Origin: Branchiostoma floridae
Taxonomy: Eukaryota; Chordata; Leptocardii; Amphioxiformes; Branchiostomatidae
Length of the DNA stretch: 64,000 nucleotides
Direction of reading: 5' to 3'
NCBI RefSeq assembly: GCF_000003815.2
Contig: NC_049988.1
Coordinates: forward strand, 13,634,119 to 13,698,118
Part shown: positions 45,001-60,000 of the stretch, piece after piece
Layout: each line of letters begins with the position of its first letter
How positions within the stretch are numbered: position 1 is the first letter of the stretch
Notes under the pieces: generated by a model
Seen by the model: only the letters and a program-made list of their open reading frames with translations
The model's database searches: none
Told to the model about the DNA's origin: nothing
Program-made: the position numbers and the translations under genes

Positions 45001-48000
45001 TGTTATACATTTGCACTATACAAGAGTAGCATGCTGTAATCTTTGCAATCCTGAGCTTTGATTGTTGGTGTTTTGGTTACTTTCCAGGTCTGATGCACCA
45101 TGTGAACAGCCAGGTTGTCACCTGTGACATCATCAACGGCTTCAGCTGCGACAACGACATGCAGGCTCCTGGCGAATCTTGCTACGACTACGAGGTGTCC
45201 ATCAAGTGCAGCTGCATTGAGCCAAGTAAGTTTATCTTAAGAATAAACATATTTTACATGCAATTTCTTCTGAATCATGTCTTTTCCTATAATCTTCAAG
45301 GCTGCACATTTGCCACTTTGTATTTCATCTCATTCCAATCCTTTTGGTACATTGAAAGAAAAATTGTCTCCACGGATTATGAGCTAATTGTTGTATTTCT
45401 ATTTTCTTCAATCCAGCTACTCAGCAGATACTCACTACTACCATTGGCCAAGAAACCACCACCAAGCCAATGAGCACCCAGGAGATCACCACCACCAAGC
45501 CAATCATGACAACTGGTGAGACAACAACTGCTGTCACTGGTACAACAACCATTGCAGGTGTCACTGAGACAACCACCCTGCCCGTTGGAGTGACTACTGG
45601 TACAACCACTACTCAGGGCATTGTCACTGAGACAACCACGTTGAAGCCTACCACAGCAACAGCCACTGCCACTGTGCCAGGCAACCCAACCACCACCAAG
45701 CCCATGACAACTGGTGAGACAACAACTGCTGTCACTGGTACAACAACCATCGCAGGTACCACTGGTACAACCACCCTGCCCATTGGTACCCTGCCAACTG
45801 ATACAACCACCCAGCAGCAGACAACTAAGCCAACCACCACCAAGCCGATCACCACAACTGCCGGAGAAACCACCACCCTGCAGACCCAGACTCTGCCAAC
45901 CCTGCCAACCCAGCCTACAGAGACCTCCACTCTGCCTGGTGTCACCACCACAGCTACCATCACTGATACTGGTGCCACCCAGACTGTGTCCATCACAACA
46001 ACACCAGCAACAACCACTCAGGCCGTCACCCTGTCACCCATGTGTGTGGAGACTGGCTGGACTAGCTGGATGAACCTGGACAGGTAAATGCACAAGAAAA
46101 TAGGAGATAGAAGGGAGGCTGTAAGAAGTTTAAAGACTTTAAAGGTGTAAAAAGAGGCATTGAGACTGTTTGCCCTTGAGTACTGATAGAGATGATGTCA
46201 AAGATTTGTTTTGGAAAGTCACCGTAAAGCTCATGTATCTTTTGTCCATCTGTTGGTGGTAACTCAATGTTTTTTATCGCAGGCCACTGCTCGGCAACAA
46301 CAATGGCGATGTTGAGTCCTTCGACTCTCTGCGCCAGAAGTTCCAGTTCTGTGACAGGATGGACATGACCATGGTTCAGTGCCGCGAGGTAAGCTCCTTC
46401 CTTATCATGTCTCATAAAATTTTTGTCAAAAATTAAAGGAATGAAATGGTTCTCAAGTCAAGTCAACTCAAGTTAGGTCATTCTAAACATAGTAAAGCAA
46501 TATTCTCCACAACCACACTGTTTTCTTTTGATACAAGACTGAAGTGTAGATACAAGTCTTGGACATTTTTTTATCACAAAAGTGATTTTAATCAGAAAAA
46601 TGACATCTGTCTTGTCTTACAGGTCAGCACCCAGGTGGCATCTACCATGTCTGGCCAGAACGTGCGCTGCAGCTTGGACCACAACGGCTTCCAGTGCCTG
46701 AACGACAGGCAGCCTGACGGACAGCTCTGCAAGGACTACGAGATCCGCGTCTTCTGTAACTGCGGCGAGAGTAAGTAGATTAAATGGTTATGATGAGCAC
46801 TATACCTCCTTTCTGTTGGAAAGGTCTATCATGTACTCCTAAAATGTCCAAAACTACTGGCTTGACACTTATCTGGTACAAAACTTTGTGATGTAATACT
46901 TTGGCACTCCAAAGTGATAACCTATTACTTAATACATCCTATCACAGAAAATAACAGCTGATATAAAAGCTGATATAAGCTATCTAGGTATCTTTGAAGG
47001 ATCTTGATGCTTCCTTTCTGGAAGAAAAGCGGTTATCTGCACTAGCCCCATGTTTTCATGCATTCAACATGTTGTTTTTTTTTTTTTACCTCAGCAACTG
47101 TTGCAACAACAACAACAGCTGCAACCACAACAACTGCTGCAACAACACTTGCTACACAGACACAGACTGTGCCAGTTGTGACCACCACAACCAAGCCAAT
47201 CACGTTCTCTACTACCACTGTCCCAGCCAACCCCACCACCACCCAGACCACCATCCAGACCACCACACCAGAGGTCTGTGTTGATGGCTGGACTCCATGG
47301 ATCAGCTCTGACAACCCAGCCAACCCGACCCACCCCAACACCGGTGATGTCGAGACCATCGACAACCTGCGCGACCGCTACGCTTTCTGTCAGGACGACA
47401 TGATTGTGGAGATCGAGTGCCGCACAGTCAACACCATGGTAAATAAACATAAATAAACATTTCTCAATGATGGTTGATTTGCCCTAAGTTTATTCTTTCA
47501 ATTTATCCTGTGTGAGATTTTCTGTTAAAATGTGGAAGTTCAAGAGATTTAGTAACAGTTAACATTAAGTGGGTTGCAAATTTTTCCTAAATTCTGGGCA
47601 GGTTATGTTCTTATTGGCCTGTCTATGTCTACAATATAAAAACAGTAGTTCATGATCCTACAGGTTTTCAGCATTAATTTCTATGCACAGCCTTTTGCTT
47701 AACATTTCTGTATCTCTTGTGTGCAGATTGACTCTGATGCTACCGGCCAGAACGTGATCTGTGACGTGAACCAGGGTCTCATCTGCGTGGATGCCTTCCA
47801 GCCTGATGGCCGCAAGTGCGAGGACTACGAAGTCAGGATCAACTGCCAGTGCGGAAGTAAGTTTCCTTCTTTCCCTTCCTTTTTTAGAGAAGCTAGATTT
47901 CCACGTAACCAACTGGTATGCAATTCTGTGCAACAAATGAAGACTGCTAAAGACTAAGGTACCTACCTACCTACCTACCTAGTCCCTTGACCTCCTGGTC

Positions 48001-51000
48001 GTTGGGGGTAGAAATTATCAAACATCTTACTTGAACATTTCCAATTAGGCATGTAATGTCTACATTTTATCAGATACAGCACAGCTCAGGTAATGCGATT
48101 AAAAATGGCATACATTTAAAATGGCATACATTTCCTTAAGCCTAATTCTACTTCAACATCTATCATGGTTAGTTGTTTCCTCCATGAAAAGTTATTGATA
48201 TACCATGTGTACTTTCAACAACTACAGCAACTCCAGCACCTGAGACAACCACCACCCAGCAGACCACTACCACTGGCACCATGGGCACCCTGCCAACCCT
48301 GCCAACTGAGACCTCCACTCTGCCAGGTGTCACCACCACAGCTACTGTCATCGATACTGAAGCCACCCAGACTGTGTCCATCGGAACAACTGGCAAGCCA
48401 ACCACAACTCTCTCCACCACCAAGCCCACCAGCACCCAGGTCTTCACTGATACCACCACTACTCAGGAGACACAGACTACCACCAAGCCTGGTGTGATCA
48501 CCACCACCCAGGCCACCCCTGGTACTCTGCCTACCACCACTGGTACCACCATTGGCTCTTTCACCACCACCCCTGGAGAGTTCACCACTCAGACTGAGGT
48601 TGTGACTTCTAAGCCCACAGATACCACCACCTCCCAGGTATGCTTCACAGAAAAAGTGGAAGCTTGAAACAAAAGAGCAAGAATCTAATGATTGTGTGGT
48701 CTTGTTACTCTGTAATTGTTCCATACCAGAAGCAGTCTTCATGAGCTCATTTTAGCCTGTAACAATTTCTGAAGAAATTTTTCTTGTAGTTTTTATGTTC
48801 TGAAAATCATGTCATCTTTGACTTTCTTTCTGTAGTTCACCACGACAACAATGCCTACCAAGCCTGTCACTGAGGCCACCACCACCACTGGTGTGTCCGA
48901 CCAGACCTTCCCGCCAATGTGCGTTGTCAATGGATGGTCTCCGTTCATGAACGTTGACTCTCCTCTCACCGCACCTGGCGACCTGGAGACCATCGATGCC
49001 CTGAGGCAGAAGTACACCTTCTGTGCCTACCCAGCCATGATCGAGTGCCGTACCGTGGACACTCAGCAGACTCCTCAGGTACATGTCAGCAATGTGGAAG
49101 ATTTCACATCTAAAAATAGGGTCTTTCCAACTTTTCACCATAACCTTTCAATAACTAGCGGTAATCAATATAAAGTCATTTTCTACCAATACCTGTTCTA
49201 GATGATATAGGTGTTGTTGAACGGATATTAAATAGTATCCAGCAAGCTTTTTGCAGGCTACAAACAAGAAAAAAAAAAGGAATGTTAAATTGAAACTCAT
49301 AAATGAGTCTCCAGACAGCTAGAAAATGATAGGTCCTGTATGATTTGTGCTTCTTCCCTGTACTGTCAAGTAGAGATGTGTTAGCATTAACTGTACTTTA
49401 ATTTGCATTTGTTAACAGGATGCCGGAGAGAAGGCCACATGTGACCTGGTCAACGGCCTGGTGTGTCTGAACGAGGACCAGAACCTTGGTCAGACTTGCT
49501 CCGACTATGAAGTCAGTGTCTACTGTATCTGTGGAAGTGAGTACTATATCTCTATGATTGTTCCCACAACTATTCCTTCACTTCAATTGTTTGTACATCT
49601 TGTTGTCATAGGTTAGATCCTATGTTTTACATGTTTTACTTACGACAACTTTTGTTTCTTTCCCTCTTCAGCAACTACCCCACAGACAACAATCACACAG
49701 ACAGTTGTTACCACAACTGCCCAGACACCTGGCACCGCCACACAGACCATTGGTGAGACAACCACCATTGTCACAGGCACCACAACCGCCCAGACACCAG
49801 GCACCGCCACACAGACTGTTGTTGGTGAGACCACCACCATCGCCACAGCACCCACACCAGGCACTACAACAACTGCCCAGACACCTGGCACCGCCACACA
49901 GACTGTCATCAGTGAGACAACCACCCTTGTCACAGGCACTACAACCGCCCAGACACCAGGCACCGCCACACAGACTGTTGTTGGTGAGACCACCACCATC
50001 GCCACAGCACCTACACCAGGCACTACAACCACTGCCCAGACACCTGGCACCGCCACACAGACCGTTATCAGTGAGACAACCACCCTGGCAACAGGCACTA
50101 CAACAGTCCAGACACCTGGCACTGCCACACAGACAGTTATCAGTGAGACAACCACCCAGGCAACTGCCACTACAACTGGCCAGACACCAGGCACCGTCAC
50201 ACAGACCACAACAACCAAGCCTCCAGTCATCATCACCGACATCTTCACCCAGCCTGCCACCACCACCGAGCGTCCTCAGCCACAGATCATCTGTGTTGAG
50301 GATGGCTGGACACCATGGATGAACTCCGATACTCCATCCACTGGCCCCAACAATGGTGACTACGAGATCATCCCTGTGCTGAGGTAAGTTGCTACCCCTA
50401 AAACAGAAATCAGAATCTGTAGATAGTTTCAGCCGGCTGGTATTTCAATTCAGACTTTTATTTTCCAAGAACCTTGTTTGTATTTCTACCAACATTTTGA
50501 CAGCCACTATGCTTCATCATCAGGGCAAAGTAAACTTTCTTCATCTTTAAGTTGTTGTATTATGACATAATTATTCATAACAAGGATACGTTCTCCAAAT
50601 GAATACCTCTCCTTGCCACTTAATAACAAAGCAGCATGGATTGAGTCTCAGTGACATTTCTGACTGTATTCTTGCAACTTTGCCATTCATCAAAGAAAAC
50701 AAGTCTTTCCAAAAGGTAGACAAAAATTGCCATATCGTAAGTCATCTTGAAACATGTACATTCATTTTATGAGACTCTAAGGATCCTGAAAATTTAATCT
50801 CTGGTTTACAATAATTCTACAGGGATGAGTATGCCTTCTGTGCCAATGAGATGATCGTGAGTGTGGAATGCCGCATCACTGGAACTGCCCAGAACATCGC
50901 TAACGGTGAGAATGGCGTGACCTGCACTGTCGATGATGGTCTGCGCTGCGACAACAAGAACATGGCCATTGGAGAACAGTGTGATGACTACGAGATCAGG

Positions 51001-54000
51001 TTCTACTGCGACTGTGCTGAGGGTAAGTCATCCGTTGATGATGAATTTTTTTTTCTTCAATTTAGTGTTTCAAACAATAGACTACATTACCAAAGGTCTA
51101 TAGATTAATGTCTGATAATGCTGCTATTCAGAATGTGGCTTCGTTTGAAATTATATCACATGTATTCTCTAGATCTTCAGCTTTGTAATAGGTCTATGTT
51201 TATGCATTGATGTCCAATTAAAATACATGTACCTTCAACGTTGTCACAGAAACCACTGTTGCTACCACAACTATCGCAACTGCAACCACCACCACCAAGC
51301 CTGGTGAGACCACCACCCTCGCAACCGCTCCTACTGCGACCATGACCACCACCCAGAAGCCTGAGGAGACCACCACTCTGGCCACCACCAAGCCCGAGGA
51401 GACCACCACCACCGCACAGCAGCCCACCACAGAGACCGGCATCTTCACCACCATCATGACCTGGTTCACTTCCACCGGCTCCACCACCACACCCAAGCCG
51501 GTCTCCACCACCCAGCTGCTCACCACCAAGCCGACTGAGACTCAGACGGTTCCAGAGACCACCGCCACTCAGGCAACCACAACCACAGGCAAGCCAACCA
51601 CAGCCTCCACTACTACTCTCCCAGCCAACCCCGTCACTGAGACTCAGACTCTGGGCACCCTGCCAACCCTGCCAACTGAGACCTCCACTCTGCCAGGTGT
51701 CACCACCACAGCTACTGTCATCGATACTGAAGCCACCCAGACTGTGTCCATCGGAACAACTGGCAAGCCAACCACAACTCTCTCCACCACCAAGCCCACC
51801 AGCACCCAGGTCTTCACTGATCTGACCACCACCACCAACAGGACTCCGTTCCCAGCCATCTGTGTGGACGGATGGACTGACTGGATGAATGCTGACAGCC
51901 CAACCAGTGATGACAACAACGGTATGTCCACACATCATTACTAAGGGCAGAGCAGAACTGCTTTGAAGCATAACTTTGCCATTCTATCTATGAACAAAAA
52001 ACAAACAGCATGATTGCCTCCTCTCTGCCTCTAATTGTAAATTTCTGAGAGCTTTTTATGTCACTCCAAAACAGTTTTCTGGAATAAGTTTTCTTATTCT
52101 ACTTATCTTTTCCGTTAAATTTTTTCAACTAAGGCCCATCTTATGTTGATCTGTTTGTATAATATGACATAATTCTGGATTTCAGGTGATGTCGAGACCT
52201 TCGACAGTCTGCGCGAGATGTACAGCTTCTGTGCTGAGAACATGATCATCGACGTCGAGTGCAGGACCGCCACCCTCGGTGCACCGTTCCAGATCTCTGG
52301 AGACGTCGGCGTGACTTGTGACGTCACCAACGGCCTGACCTGCAGCAACGACATGCAGGGCAACTCCCTGAACTGCCAGGATTACGAGATCCGTGTCCTC
52401 TGCCAGTGCTGTAAGATACTTTTCTTATCTTACTTTGCATCCTTTAAGAAATAACCATTAGAAGTAAAACACTACCATGCAATAATAGCTTTAGGCCACC
52501 ATGTTGGCTCTGGTCAGGAAAGACAGTATGACAATCTTTAACAGCTGGTGGCCATGTGTAATTCAGAACATGGCTGTGAAGTTTTAACATACATTTAGGT
52601 GTACTAGAACAGAAGTATTTCATGTACATGACATTGTACATTTTGTCCTTTTTACATCATCAAGTGACACAATTCTCTTTGGCTTTACAGCTGAGACTAC
52701 AACAGCAACCACAACTCAGCAGACCACTACCCTGGCTACACAGACCACCACTGCTGCCACCACCGCCACTCAGCAGACCACAACTCTGGCAACCACAAAG
52801 CCAACTGAGATCCAGACTACCAGTGCAACTGAGAAGCCAACCACCACTACCGCTCAGACAACCCTGGGTACTCAGACCACCACAACTGGTCAGGAGACCA
52901 CTACCTTGGCTACACAGACCACCACTGGTATTCAGGATACCACAACGCTGGCAACAACAAAGCCAACTGAGATCCAGACTACCAGTGCTACTGAGAAGCC
53001 AACCACCACAACTGGTCAGGAGACCACTACCCTGGCTACACAGACCACCACTGCCTCTACCACTGGTACTCAGCAGACCACAACTCTGGCAACAACAAAG
53101 CCAACTACAGCTAGTACCACTGTGGAGACCAAGCCAACCACTCCTGCTACCACTACCGCTATCGCCAACCCGACTACACCACCCAAGGTAGGTCAACATT
53201 CATTGATTAGAATGAAATGTCAACATAACTACAATTGAATTTCATCAATATTTCCGTCACTGCACTCAGCCCTTGCATTCTAACAGTCATCTGGTAATAG
53301 TAAACTGCATGTGTGGATGCTTAGCTTTTAAGACTTTTATTGGAGTATTATTAAGATAATTTTACATTTAAATCTGTCAGGCTTTTACTGTTTTACTGTT
53401 CTATAAATCATATTCTTTGTTTGATCTCAGGTTTGCGTAGATGGATGGACTCAGTGGATGAACGTTGACAAGCCGAACTCCAACACAGTTGGTGATGTTG
53501 AGACTATCACCAACCTGGAGCAGAAGTACAGCTTCTGTGAAGAGGTAAAATATGTTACCAGCACTTCTTTCTGTTTGGCCTTCTACTGGTAGCTTTGATT
53601 TTTTTACCAACAACTTGTAACAGGTTTCCCTAAATTTTCAAATATTTTGCTAGAAGAGAATGGTCGGGGAATTATATTCCTCAGTGTTTACTAAGTAAAT
53701 GTTAGTAATGTTTGCATGTGACCAAATACAAAATGTCCTTCCTTGAGAACAAAAATTTAAAATGTATTGTTACATGTTTGTTTCTTTCAATACAGGAAAT
53801 GATCACAGATGTCCAGTGTATGGATGTGATGTCTGGCTTTGTCTTCGACGACAACACTGCACCTCTGGGTGTGACCTGCCGCCCTGACGTTGGTCTGATC
53901 TGTGTGAGTGGACCAATGGATCCGACTGGACAGATCACCACCACCACAGAGTGCCAGGATTATGCTGTGCGTCTGGAGTGTACCTGCTCAAGTATGGGAG

Positions 54001-57000
54001 CATTTCTTTTCTCTTAGATATCATACACATTGTGGTGCACATGGCCATGAATTTTCAGGGCCATAAAATTTAATAGATCAATTCATATCTTTCAAACAGC
54101 TTTGGTTTGGGCTAACACTTCCATTATACCAATTATGATTAAGTACATGTATTCAATATATCACCCATTTACTATTTTGATATTCTATTCCATTTAGCTA
54201 CCCAGCAGATCATGACTACCAAGCCGACAACCACCATTGGTGTAGTGACCACCACCAAGCCAATCAGCACCCAGGAGGTCTCCACCACCAAGCCTATCAC
54301 AACGACTGGCACTGCAACAACAATCGTTGCAGGTCCCGGGTCTACAACCACCCTGCCCATTGGAACCGTGACCACTGGTACAACCACCCAACAGGTTACA
54401 ACCACCACCAAGCCCATCTCCACTGCTGAGACTACAACTGCTGTCACTGGTACAACAACCATCGCAGGTGGCACTCAAACCACTGGCCTGCCCACTGGAA
54501 CCATGACCACTGGTACAACCACTGCTGTCACTGGTACAACCACCCAGCAGTTTACCACCACCACCAAGCCCATCTCCACTGGTGAGACAACCATTGTCAC
54601 GCAGAAGCCTACCACAGCAACAGCTACTGCCACTGTGCCAGCCAACCCGACCACCACCAAGCCCATCCAGACAACTGTTGGTACAACCACCACTGTGCAG
54701 ACCCAGACTCTGCCAACCCTGCCAACCCTGCCTACTGGGACCACCACTCTGAACCCATTCACCACCACAGGTGTTGTTATTGACACTGGCGCCACCCAGA
54801 CCGTCTCCATCCCGACCGGCACAACAACTCTGCTCACACCAATCAGCACTGTGGTTGTAACTGGTACACAGAAGCCTACCACCACTGGATCCGTGACTGT
54901 CACTGGCGTGTTCACAGAGACGACCACCAAGCCAGCAACTGGTACAGCCACCTCCATTGCAACTGGTACCACCACCACCATTGGAACTGCCACTCAGACT
55001 GAGCAGTTCACCACTGGTGCCACCACGGTTACGACTCCACAGACCACCACTGGTGTCACTGTCGAAGTCTGCCAGGTAAACACTTTCATCAATGAGATAG
55101 TTTTCTACTATTTTCTTCACCTTTCAAAATACCCAGTTTACTGTCGGTGTTAAAGATGAGTTTACCGTTTGAGATACATGTATCCTGTTGTTTGATCAGT
55201 CTTAACATTAACTTGTTTGTCAGGAGCCTCTTGGCATGGAGGGCGGCCAGATCAGGCCTGACCAGATCACCAGCTCCACTCAGCTGGATGACCAGCACAG
55301 TCCTGACCAGGGTACCCTGAACAACAAGCCTTCCGTTGATGGCAGCGGAGTCTGGAGCCCAGCTGTTGATGACAAGAACCCCTACCTCCAGGTGGACCTC
55401 GGCACACCGACCCACGTGACTGGCTTCATCACCCAGGGCCACCCCACTCAGCCTGAATGGGTCACCACCTACTACATCACCTACAGCAACGATGGTGTCA
55501 ACTTTGTGCCATACACTGATGAGTTCGGCAACCCTGTGGTAAGGGTTACTCATTATTTACAATTATCATTATCACTGATAGCATGAAAGTTCACCTGTGT
55601 TCATCTGGCAGAGTTAGCCAAAAATTTGGGTCCCAACTTTCCTGAGTGTTGGTCAGATAAAGTTTAGTTTGTCATAATGTATAATTTGCTGCATTGAAAT
55701 GACATGGTGATGGTTCTACCCCTTTGTAAGCAAGAGTTTCTTCCTTTCAGCTCTTCACCGCCAACACAGACAACACCACCCCAGTCACCAACCTGCTGGA
55801 TGCCAACCGACCAATTGCAGCTCAGTACATCCAGATCCACCCACAGGACTTCAACAACCAGATCAGTCTGCAGTTCGAGCCTCTGGGATGCACAGGTGAG
55901 AGACACTCTTTTTGCAAAATACAGTAAAACCATCAGTTGAGTTATCATCCTTCTGTAGCTATGCAAGTCCTCATACTTGCTGTGGAAGCATTTGCAGATG
56001 AGCAAAATCTGGTTAATGTTACAGTTTTTTCTGTACCAATGTTCCTGACTGTGCTTCAAATATAGTGGGAAGGTAGGTTTTGTTTAGAGGTTGACATATC
56101 TATCATGTTTTGTGCTTGCAGAGACCACCACTACCATCCAGACCTTCACCACAACCACCAAGCCTGGGCAGACCACCACTGGTGTCACTGTCGATGTTTG
56201 CCAGGTACTGGAATTAAGCTTCTTAAGCAATGGATGATTAAAGATGACCTTCATTGTCTTTTGGTTGGAAAATGTCATTGTCATTTCATCATCCTTTGTT
56301 TGAAAGGCAGTCTTAACAACGAGTTTGCATTTCAGGAGCCTCTTGGCATGGAGGGCGGCCAGATCAGGCCTGACCAGATCACAAGCTCCTCTCAGTTGGA
56401 TGACCAGCACCGCCCACAGGAAGGCACCCTCAACAACAGGCCTTCTGTTGATGGCAGCGGAGTCTGGAGCCCAGCCGTCGATGACACAACACCATTCCTC
56501 CAGGTGGATCTTGGCGAGCCAACCCATGTGACTGGCTTCATCACCCAGGGCCACCCCACTCAGCCTGAATGGGTCACCACCTACTACATCACCTACAGCA
56601 ACGATGGTGTCAACTTTGTGCCATACACTGATGAGTTCGGCAACCCTGTGGTAAGAGATATTGTTTATAGCTTACAAGCACAATTCAGGATAGGCGCAAT
56701 GCTTTGAATCGGTTTTTGAAACTTAAACAATGAATAAAAGTTAGATAGCTACTGCTTTCAAGGAAAAGATTTTCCTCCTTTGTAAGAAAGAGTTTTTCCT
56801 TGGTTTCAGATCTTCAACGGCAACACTGACAACACCACCCCAGTCACCAACCTGCTGGATGCTGACAGGCCAATCACAGCTCAGTTCTTCCAGATCCACC
56901 CACAGGATTCAACAACCAGATCAGTCTGCAGTTTGAGCCTCTGGGATGCAAGGGTGGGTAATATTCTTTCTTTTGTTGCTGTCATCTTCTAAGATAATGT

Positions 57001-60000
57001 TCCTCGGCAGTTAAAATATCTTTATATTGTAGCTATGCAAGTTCTGATACTTGCCAGGGAGGCATCTGTTGATGACCGGAATCTGGTCAATGTAATAGTT
57101 GTTCTGTACTAATTTTCCTGACTATGCTTCAAATAGAGTGCCAATGTCAAGGCTTTTAGAGGTTGACATAGTTTGTCATATTTTGTGACTGCAGAGACCA
57201 CCACTACCATCCAGACCTTCACCACAACCACACCACTTGGGCAGACCACCACTGGTGTCACCATCGATGTTTGCCAGGTACTTACTGTCCAATCAGCTTC
57301 AACAGTTGATAACTTAAGATTCATTGATTTGCTTTTCAAGGTATTCCGTTTGAGGAACAATCTTAACATAACGTTTGTGTTCCAGGAGCCTCTTGGCATG
57401 GAGGGCGGCCAGATCAGGCCTGACCAGATCACAAGCTCCTCTCAGTTGGATGACCAGCACCGCCCACAGGAAGGCACCCTCAACAACAGGCCTTCTGTTG
57501 ATGGCAGCGGAGTCTGGAGCCCAGCCGTCGATGACACAACACCATTCCTCGAGGTGGATCTTGGCGAGCCAACCCATGTGACTGGCTTCATCACCCAGGG
57601 CCACCCCACTCAGCCTGAATGGGTCACCACCTACTACATCACCTACAGCAACGATGGTGTCAACTTTGTGCCATACACTGATGAGTTCGGCAACCCTGTG
57701 GTAAGTGATGGCGCTATTGCCTTCTGGTTTGAGGTACTCACATTTCAACTAGTTATTTTATGACTTTACAGAATGTTTTTATGTTTCAGAGTCAGACAGA
57801 ATGATTTCTTAGTTAGACGTTGTCATGATGTAGAATAACATTTGGAACTTACTCCTTGGTGCATTAAATGACACTTTCTTCATTTGTGCAGATCTTCAAC
57901 GGCAACACTGACAACACCACTCCAGTCACCAACCTGCTGGATGCCAACAGGCCAATCACAGCTCAGTACTTCCAGATCCACCCACAGGACTTCAACAACC
58001 AGATCAGTCTGCAGTTCGAGCCTCTGGGATGCAAGGGTGGGTAACAATTGACACCAACAACCAAAATCTCTAGCCATCTGAATTCTAATTTTCATTTATT
58101 GTAGAGATGTATATGGACAAACAGAATGCTCTAGCTTTATTGTACTTATTGTCAGTACTGTAAGTATGTGTATGTTGAGTTTCATGATGTGTAGAAGTTT
58201 ATGATAACACCTTTGTCATTTTTGTGGTTGCAGAGACCACCACCACTATTCAGACTCTGACAACAACCATCCAGACTGGCCAGACCACCACTGGGCAGAC
58301 CACCACTGGGGCCACCACAGCTACTACTCCACAGACCACCACTGGTGTCACTGTTGATGTTTGCCAGGTAACATCACTAACTAGCTCCATCAGTCAATAC
58401 ACTGTAGCTGTTGATTCTTGTCTTAACCATTCTAGATACCCTGATGGGTGATCAGTTTTAACATTACATTTGTGTTCTAGGAGCCTCTTGGCATGGAGGG
58501 TGGCCAGATCAGGCCTGACCAGATCACCAGCTCCTCTCAGTTGGATGACCAGCACCGCCCACAGGAAGGCACCCTGAACACAAGCCTTCTGTTGATGGCA
58601 GTGGAGTCTGGAGCCCAGCTGTTGATGACAAGAACCCCTACCTCCAGGTGGACCTCGGCACACCAACCCACGTGACTGGCTTCATCACCCAGGGCCACCC
58701 CACTCAGCCTGAATGGGTCACCACCTACTACATCACCTACAGCAACGATGGTGTCAACTTTGTGCCATACACTGATGAGTTCGGCAACCCTGTGGTAAGT
58801 GTAATGTTATTGCCTTCCAGACTAACATGAATACAGTTCAGCCAGTCAAGTTATTACTTTGATAAGATAACAACACTCTACAGCATTCTGATGATGTACA
58901 TGTAGAATAACAAGTGATGCCTACTCTTCTGTATACAAAAATCCTTTCTTCATTTTACAGATCTTCAATGGCAACACTGACAACACCACCCCAGTCACCA
59001 ACCTGCTGGATGCCAACAGGCCAATCACAGCTCAGTACTTCCAGATCCACCCACAGGACTTCAACAACCAGATCAGTCTGCAGTTCGAGCCTCTGGGATG
59101 CAAGGGTGGGTAACACTAACACTAACTTGTAAAATGCTTCTGTACCAGTTTTACAGTAATGCCATGAGCTACTCTGGAGTAAACATATTTTGATATGTAT
59201 CTTCAATGCCTGAAAGAAATCTGGAATGTAGAAAGCGGTCCCTCTGCATTGAATCCACCATGATTAATTAACGTCATTTCCTAATATCATGCTGATTTTA
59301 TAAAGTCTTAGATATTTAGGAGTTTGATTTATTTGTAATATTTGTGCTTGCAGAGACCACCACTACTGTCCAGACCTTCACCACAACCACCAGGCCTGAG
59401 CAGACCACCACCGGTGTGACCACTGCCTCCACCACCACCCTTGCCACCAAGCCTACCACTCTTCAGACTCTTCAGACCACCACAGCTGCCACAGCCACCA
59501 CGGCTGGCACAACCACCATTGCCACCAAGCCTCAGACTGTGCAGACAACCACTGTCCCTGAGACTACCGTGTGCCAGGTACCATTGCCTCACTATGCACT
59601 CCTGTTCCTTCAGATACAAGAATATCCATGTCCTGTGTACAATTGTAATGATGTCCATGATAATGTTTTTATGCAACTATACTTTGGAAATTGTAAACAT
59701 TTTTTGCAATGTATTGATTATTACATTATTGATTTTTTAATCATTGCAGGAGCCTCTTGGCATGGAGGGCGGCCAGATCAGGCCTGACCAGATCACCAGC
59801 TCCTCTCAGCTGGATGACCAGCACAGTCCTGACCAGGGTACCCTGAACAACAAGCCTTCTGTTGATGGCAGCGGAGTCTGGAGCCCAGCTGTTGATGACA
59901 AGAACCCCTACCTCCAGGTGGACCTCGGCACACCAACCCACGTGACTGGCTTCATCACCCAGGGCCACCCCACTCAGCCTGAATGGGTCACCACCTACTA

